Shown here: in pieces, positions 58,890 through 64,000 of the stretch
Position numbering within the stretch: the stretch's first letter is position 1
Layout: the number at the start of each line of letters is the position of its first letter
Assembly (NCBI GenBank): GCA_028023455.1
Contig: JAQFVV010000158.1
Location: forward strand, 1,986,001 to 2,050,000
Origin: Epiperipatus broadwayi
Taxonomy: Eukaryota; Onychophora; Udeonychophora; Euonychophora; Peripatidae
Direction of reading: 5' to 3'
Length of the DNA: 64,000 bases
Notes under the pieces: generated by a model
The model's input: the letters and a program-made list of their open reading frames with translations, nothing else
Database searches by the model: none
Told to the model about the DNA's origin: nothing
Program-made: the position numbers and the translations under genes

Positions 58890-59990
58890 TTTAAAACCTT
58901 ATCTTTTCTAGTGACACATTCAGCTCAGCTTCACTTGAGTCTCTTAACTCTTTTACTGGTGGAAATAATACATTTATTTTTTCATTCTTGTATTTCAGTT
59001 TTGGTCTCTCCTTGATAATCCTGGTGCATATCTCCCCATATATTCTTTGAGTAGTCTAAAGTTTCTGTATTACTTTTATAATAAGTGACCAAATCTCAGA
59101 TTCTTAAGTAAGCACTGGTTATACACATTTATTAAAAATATTCCCTTTTAAGGATATAAGTAGATTCCTTTTTAACAAACTATTTTTTATCAAAAGCAAT
59201 CCACTCACTTTTAATCCTAATTAATTTCATCCATTATATTTCCATCACTATCAATAATCTGACTAAGATATTTGCAAATGTTAATTTTATTTAATTTATT
59301 ACTATCAATTTTATTTTATTTTTTTGTTGTTTTTTTTTGATAAATTATAGAATCACTTTAAGAGATTATTTTTAATTTTATTTTCTTGCTTTCATCTTAT
59401 AATTTTTGTAACATTCTGAAGTATTATTTGAAAAACCAATTACATCACCTACAAAATCTAGATGGTTTAAATAATTTCTATTTATTTCTATTGTCTTATT
59501 TTCCAAATTTAATTAATAAAAATTCTGAGTTTTGAATAAATAGGATTACCATATTGAAAAACTTTAACAATGTTAATCTTCTTAGTAAATCATGTAGTCT
59601 AATAAGTGTGGTTGCATTTTGATTAATATTCTTCAGGATTTGACAATATCCTGGGTCTATATCTTCATAGTCCAAAGTTGTAATCATTACAGAGATGATT
59701 ATAAAATCAAATACCTTTTCACAATTTCCAAATTCAATACAAAATGGCAGTTCATATAATCTAATGTGCTATTATATAGTATTGCATAGTGTATTATTTT
59801 GTAAACTATTTTTAAATAAATTTATTCTTTTAGTTAGTTTGAGATCAAAGTTTTCTTTAAATGAATAATATAAATTTTATATAGACCTTATAGAACCTAT
59901 ACATCTCCATACCATTATGACATCCTTTCAATCATTTGGAATATTTTTACATTTAGATATTTAGTAGATAGTTTTGATCACAACTGCTTC
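58890..59990 (-). pseudogene. Decayed RTE-like LINE, RT region
   Basis: Minus-strand sequence matches the RTE copy at 4.7-5.5 kb in order. 59100-59260 corresponds to KYLGQI/cDNA-thumb DNA ('catccattatatttccatca'). 59430-59480 corresponds to the FADD region. 59580-59690 reads DPGYCQILKNINQNATTLIR against DPGYCHILKNIYKNATATIR. It is riddled with stops, and neither the 3' microsatellite nor EN is seen. Confidence 0.7.
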
Positions 59991-59999
59991 TTCATTTGC

Positions 60000-60255
60000 T
60001 TTTTTAAAAATATAGTAATTTCATCAGTTTCTGAAGATTTTTTATTTTTTATTTAAGTACATCCCAAGTTTTGATTTGAAATGCTTGACAATTCATAAGA
60101 CACGAATAGTATTATATGAAATACTTTTTTTTAATTAATATGATGTCAGATTTCTTTTTAGTAATAATACCATTTTATTTATTTATTAGCAAAATAACTT
60201 TCTCCCAAGGTTTGATATTTTGAGATTTGTTAAATCATCTAGAGATTTCTTTACC
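60000..60255. other. AT-rich DNA, nothing recognised
   Basis: Short stretch between two LINEs with no feature. Confidence 0.4.
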
Positions 60256-60261
60256 ATTACA

Positions 60262-60372
60262 TATATAGAAAATTAAAAATAAGCAATTTAAAACAAAATT
60301 GAAATAGACAACTCACTGTAAATAAAAAAATTATTTAACACATCAATCTGGCTTTCATTCCTTGATGGAACC
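60262..60372 (-). repeat. LINE 3' tail / left inverted terminus
   Basis: Contains 'ctcactgtaaataaaaaaat' and then, toward the coding side, 'ggaaccttttcaaaatgttt'. Both occur as complements at 63790-63900. The related element at 31344 has the same tail with a different outer sequence. Confidence 0.7.
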
Positions 60373-60542
60373 TTTTCAAAATGTTTATTTTTATACAATC
60401 ACATGTGATGTGATCTACTGTGACTTCTCCTTAAACGGAGTCAGGAATCTCAGCAGCTATGCCCAGAAAAACCTGTTAGCCACTTTACCTTCCTTTTCCA
60501 TTGTCCACCCTAAGTTTTCCCATAATCTGCTCCATCCCATTT

Positions 60543-60947
60543 CTACAACATAATATTTGTCAACTCCATGACCTTCATATCTAAATCCCCCTTATTTTTT
60601 CCCAAACCTAGCATAAAAACCAGTAACTCACTTTCTGTATAATCACTTTGTTCATATTTAACCTTCCATAACTTCATTATTTGTACCCTTTCTGCCTCCA
60701 AACATTTACATTGAAGTAACAGATGCCTAATATTTTCTATGCCTTCTTTACACAACTTACAGACTAAATCACCCATATTTTTCCATTTACGTGTATATTC
60801 CCTTGTTGCTAAACATCCCATTTGAGCCTTAAACAATAAACTACTTTCCTTACTATTATCATAAATTAACTCACACCCAATGTTCCATTTACTTTTATAT
60901 ATATTTAAACTCATTTTACTCTCCATACTAGTTCTCCATCTCTCCAA
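60543..60947 (-). pseudogene. LINE C-terminal domain with CCHC motif
   Basis: 134 codons. CKLCKEGIENIRHLLLQC (residues 63-80) fits Cys-x2-Cys-x8-His-x4-Cys, the putative nucleic-acid-binding motif downstream of RT in several LINE clades. Upstream, 61032-61274 is an adjoining piece (GRLQFMDNKRIAKIVFNWV) separated by frameshifts. The homologous segment in the derivative at 31.5-31.85 kb is much more decayed. Confidence 0.7.
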
Positions 60948-61031
60948 CTCCCTATTCTTTATTAATGCATCTATTCTTCTATCCCACTCCTTCCCACTAT
61001 AACACTCAACAATCCTCCTAACACAATTATC

Positions 61032-61274
61032 TCACATTTTGTACAAGTATACTGACATAACTTCTTTATCCAAATCTTCTGCATACTGCATTACCTTTCT
61101 CACCCATCTTGCTGGCTGCCCTTTACTTGTAACCCAATTAAATACTATTTTGGCTATTCTTTTATTATCCATGAACTGCAATCTACCGAAAATTTTCAAT
61201 TTGCTTTTTGCATCCCTCATATAAAAACTTGACCATCCCATTTCTCCTTGAATTGCCTCTTTTGCTGTCCACAC
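61032..61274 (-). pseudogene. LINE post-RT connecting piece
   Basis: 80 codons between RT and the CCHC domain (IQGEMGWSSFYMRDAKSK, KGQPARWVRKVMQYAEDL). It is in order with the flanking pieces but in a separate frame, so frameshifts lie near 61300-61390 and 60950-61030. Confidence 0.6.
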
Positions 61275-61392
61275 CTCAGCATCTAATGAATGTCTTCCTA
61301 CTTCCCTTTGTACTTTTTCTAAGCAATCTAATACCCTTTACTAACACATAATGCATCATTGCCGTATGTTAACCCTGCTACTGCCACTCCCT

Positions 61393-62757
61393 TCATACCA
61401 TTCTAGCTACATCATATTTATTATATGAAAACAGTGTTAATTTCTTTATCAATCCCTTTCTTTTCTTTGCTTCATTTATCAATTTTTTCTCCCATTCATC
61501 CAAGCAATTTTTTTTATTACTCAAGATGATTCCCAAATAACTATATCTATTCACCACACTTAACTTTATATCCCCCAATAAGAAATCTTTGTCTTCTCTT
61601 TCCCCAGTATTCACCAATATTATATTTGATTTTTCTTCACTAAATTTAACCCCCATATCTTTACCCACCCTTGTGCATGTCCTCAGCATAATCTCCATAT
61701 CTTCTCTTCTTTCTGCACACAAAAAGACATCATCCGCAAAAAAAAGACCGGACAATGTATATACTCTCTTGCCATCTGTTAACAGTATCTCTATCCCTCT
61801 TCCTAGTCTTTCTATTGCTCTCTCCATTTCACTCAAATACAACACAAACAAAATAGCTGACATAGGGCATCCTTGCCTCAGTCCCACCCCATTTTTAACT
61901 TTAACTGATTCTATATCTCCTAATTGATATGTATAGTGATTATTTTCATATAATTTCTTAATAACATTCACTAAAGCTTCATCCATTCCCAGATTTGCTA
62001 AACTTATCCATAATCTATTTCTATTCACTCTATCATATGCCTTCTCTATATCTATAAAACTCATATATAACTGTCTACCTGAATTTCTACTCATATCTAT
62101 AAGTTGTGTAACTACAAATAAACTATCTCCTATACACCTATCTGACCTAAAACCTCCTTGCATTTCCACCACTGCATTATTTTCTTCCATCCATTTTGCA
62201 ACTCTTCCAGCCACCATATATAAAAAAACTTTACATAAAACTGATGTTACTGCTATTGGTCTATAATTATTTAACTTTCTATGATCCTTACCTTTTCCTT
62301 TAAATAATAATCTTACTCTTGTATTACTCCAACTACCCGGAAAAGCTCTCTTCTGTGCCATCTTATTAAAACATGATAGTAACTTTACTTTTGCCCTATG
62401 CTCCAAATTCATTACCATCTCTGCTGCCCATCCATCTAATCCTCTTGCCTTACCATTTCTCAATTTCTTCCCTGCCTCATTCAGTTCATTTTCTGTAAAT
62501 GCAATATTCCCATTACTATATGCTTTCATATTTTCTATCCCTCTGTCCTTCACATCTAACATCTTTTCTATATCCATTACATAACTATTCAATATTCTCT
62601 CTAATTCTTCTCTAGAGCTACACTCTATTCCCTCCTCATCCAGTAATACTATCTCTCTCTCCCCTAAATTTCTCCTTTTAATGTAATTCCAAAATTGTTT
62701 ACTCCCATCTCTTCCACTTTTATTAATATCATCCAATAATTTACTATTTAGTTTCAT
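61393..62757 (-). CDS. LINE reverse transcriptase (long intact stretch)
   Basis: 454 codons without a stop. RT boxes in order: NGKARGLDGWAAEMV (101-115), LNNYRPIAVTSVLCKVF (162-178), motif A FIDIEKAYDRV (234-244), VGLRQGCPMSAILF (291-304), catalytic FFADDVFL (339-346), and YSYLGIIL (406-413). This is the core of target-primed reverse transcription in non-LTR elements. The true protein continues on both sides: upstream linker joined across a frameshift near 62790, downstream pieces at 61032-61274 and 60543-60947. The ATG at 62757 is not a real start. I cannot place the clade by eye. Confidence 0.8.
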   Translation of the reverse strand: MKLNSKLLDDINKSGRDGSKQFWNYIKRRNLGEREIVLLDEEGIECSSREELERILNSYVMDIEKMLDVKDRGIENMKAYSNGNIAFTENELNEAGKKLRNGKARGLDGWAAEMVMNLEHRAKVKLLSCFNKMAQKRAFPGSWSNTRVRLLFKGKGKDHRKLNNYRPIAVTSVLCKVFLYMVAGRVAKWMEENNAVVEMQGGFRSDRCIGDSLFVVTQLIDMSRNSGRQLYMSFIDIEKAYDRVNRNRLWISLANLGMDEALVNVIKKLYENNHYTYQLGDIESVKVKNGVGLRQGCPMSAILFVLYLSEMERAIERLGRGIEILLTDGKRVYTLSGLFFADDVFLCAERREDMEIMLRTCTRVGKDMGVKFSEEKSNIILVNTGEREDKDFLLGDIKLSVVNRYSYLGIILSNKKNCLDEWEKKLINEAKKRKGLIKKLTLFSYNKYDVARMV

Positions 62758-62759
62758 TC

Positions 62760-63194
62760 TCTCTCTATAATTATCTATTTTAGCAACTTCTTATTTTCTA
62801 AGTACTTTTCCCATTTAGCATTAATATCTTTTTCACTTTCTTTGTTCTTAATAGCACACTTATATTCTCTGCATGCTTTTTTCCTCTCTTTTACACTTTT
62901 ACTAACTCTCATTTTTCTATTACTTTTATTTTTCTGAATATTCTCACCTAAAATCCTATTTGCAACTTTTTCTATTTCATCACACCAGTCCTTTTACTCA
63001 TTTCCAATCAACTTTTCCATGGTTTCTTCAACTTGTATTTTATACTCTTCTAACTTATTTTTATCATTTACTCTCCATCCACATCTTTCACTATTATTTC
63101 TACTTTTATTCCTATTTTCCATCACATTACTAATCATTTCAATTACAACAAAATTATGATCACTATTACATACTCTCTCTTCATTATCAAACAC
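62760..63194 (-). pseudogene. LINE EN end and EN-RT linker, frameshifted
   Basis: 62994-63194 begins MFDNEERVCNSDHNFVVIEM, holding the SDH box that ends APE endonucleases, offset in frame from the rest of EN. The charged linker from 62990 to 62760 (KVANRILGENIQKNK, WEKYLENKKLLK) is crossed by at least one frameshift and one stop. Confidence 0.65.
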
Positions 63195-63643
63195 CTTAAT
63201 TTTCGTACTTTATTCATTCCCCCTTTCTCTACCACTATATAATCTATTGTGTGGGATATATTATTCCTAGACCATGTATATTGTCCCTCATAAATATTAG
63301 ATAAGTTTCCAGTGCTCAAATTTACTCTCTGACAAAATTTCTTCAAAAGCTGTCCATTCTTATTGTCTACATCATCAATTTCTTCAATATGCCTATTCAT
63401 ATCTCCTATAACCATTATTCTCTTCCCCTTTTCTTTAAAACTCTGTATATCCTTAACTAGGCACTCATATATGCTATTGTTCCATTCCATTGTAGTTTGA
63501 CTATCTCCAGTAGCTATATAAACTATAGCCACCATCCATTCTTGTTTTCCCAACCCTATTTCAAACCACATATGTTCTTGGCATTTAACAGTATTTAAAT
63601 ATTTTTTGACCAATTTCCCTACAGCAACTCCCCCAATGGACAT
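63143..63643 (-). pseudogene. LINE APE endonuclease, N-terminus missing
   Basis: 166 codons: WFEIGLGKQEWMVAIVYIAT, RIMVIGDMNRHIEEID (GDxN box) and YTWSRNNISHTIDYIVV, then a frameshift before the SDH box. The usual N-terminal Asn and Glu motifs are absent because the element is cut about 20 bases upstream, before the inverted terminus. Confidence 0.7.
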
Positions 63644-63659
63644 TATTTACATTATATTA

Positions 63660-63789
63660 CAATAAACATAATTATTCAAATACATACATTAAATATAATT
63701 AGTAAAATACATATGTGTATATAAAAATGATTAAACTTATTACAATCCCTTTTTTTCTTATAATATATATATATTTAAAAATAATCTAA
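63660..63789. other. AT-rich spacer between EN and the right terminus
   Basis: Contains only A/T runs and an (AT)n tract at 63760-63775. It may mark the junction of the 5'-deleted LINE with the inverted tail. Confidence 0.4.
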
Positions 63790-63900
63790 AAAAAAAAAAT
63801 AAACATCTTGAAAAGATTCCATTAAAGAATGAAAGATTTTTTATTTATAGTGAGTTATCTATTTCAATTTTGTTTTAAATTGTTTATTTTTAATTTTATA
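63790..63900 (+). repeat. Right inverted terminus (inverted LINE 3' tail)
   Basis: 'gattccattaaagaatgaaa', then 'atttatagtgagttatctat', then 'caattttgttttaaattgtt' are the complement of 60262-60372, with a few differences and one short gap. Confidence 0.75.
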
Positions 63901-64000
63901 TAAAGAAGGCAACACTATGGACAAATTTTAACATTGAAATCTGATCATTTAAAATAATATATATATATATCATTATTAATTCTTTTTCACTTTTTTTCAG

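Larger units (their letters stand above)
60262..63900 (-). mobile_element. APE-type LINE with inverted terminal repeats
   Basis: Minus-strand order is EN (63143-63643), linker, RT (61393-62757), C-terminal CCHC (60543-60947), 3' UTR, tail (60262-60372). The tail reappears inverted at the other end (63790-63900). 'aaaacaaaattgaaatagac' on the left is answered by 'ctatttcaattttgttttaa' on the right. EN lacks its N-terminus, so the copy is 5'-deleted just inside the inverted end. It has few frameshifts and is fairly young. Clade not assigned. Confidence 0.75.

Overview
The window is AT-rich (roughly 70% or more by eye) animal genomic DNA that is almost entirely repeat-derived. No intact host gene is visible. 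The element types are RTE-like LINEs with ATG-microsatellite tails, other APE-type LINEs, Ty3/Gypsy elements with K02A2.6-like pol, a Penelope-like element (PLE) with a GIY-YIG domain, a tRNA-like SINE and many fold-back repeats. This mix fits an invertebrate; arthropod is my best guess from the RTE protein style, and I cannot name a species. The only possible host coding sequence is a short terminal exon near 390-439.

Layout. 1-7 kb: possible exon, small hairpins, a fold-back element (3.5 kb), a short RTE 3' fragment, then an RTE copy at 4.36-7.0 kb whose 5' half (endonuclease) is inverted relative to its 3' half (reverse transcriptase), the twin-priming signature. 7-13 kb: mostly unrecognised AT-rich DNA, with one GC-richer block at 9.9-10.8 kb. 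13.4-13.9 kb: a solo LTR on the minus strand with a perfect 5-bp target duplication. 14.4-17.2 kb: RTE remnant, tandem duplications and fold-back repeats. 18.2-23.8 kb: a nearly complete but decayed Gypsy element, with both LTRs and with gag, protease, RT, RNase H and integrase still recognisable. 24.3-26.5 kb: a decayed LINE. 28.6-33 kb: PLE-like tail, RTE remnant, a small LINE derivative with inverted termini, and a 630-bp palindrome between 20-bp direct repeats. 34.7-43.7 kb: broken LTR elements, mostly minus strand, with nested insertions.

43.9-50.5 kb holds the most striking object: a young LTR element with about 1.9-2.0-kb, nearly identical LTRs and no reverse transcriptase. It carries a tandem array of PBS-like units, a 380-codon ORF with a 7/11-residue coiled-coil repeat array, and an overlapping basic ORF reachable by a -1 shift at an A AAA AAT heptamer just before the ORF1 stop. 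51.6-57.8 kb: Gypsy integrase remnant, two SINE copies (one inserted into the PLE GIY-YIG domain with a 14-bp target duplication) and a LINE endonuclease remnant. 58.9-60 kb: RTE remnant. 60.26-63.9 kb: a better-preserved LINE (EN, 454-codon RT stretch, CCHC C-terminus) bounded by inverted copies of its own 3' tail. The 31.3-32.0-kb derivative has the same arrangement.

The genes do not form a host pathway. They are mobile-element parts at different stages of decay. The LTR element at 44-50 kb would need proteins from another element to move.
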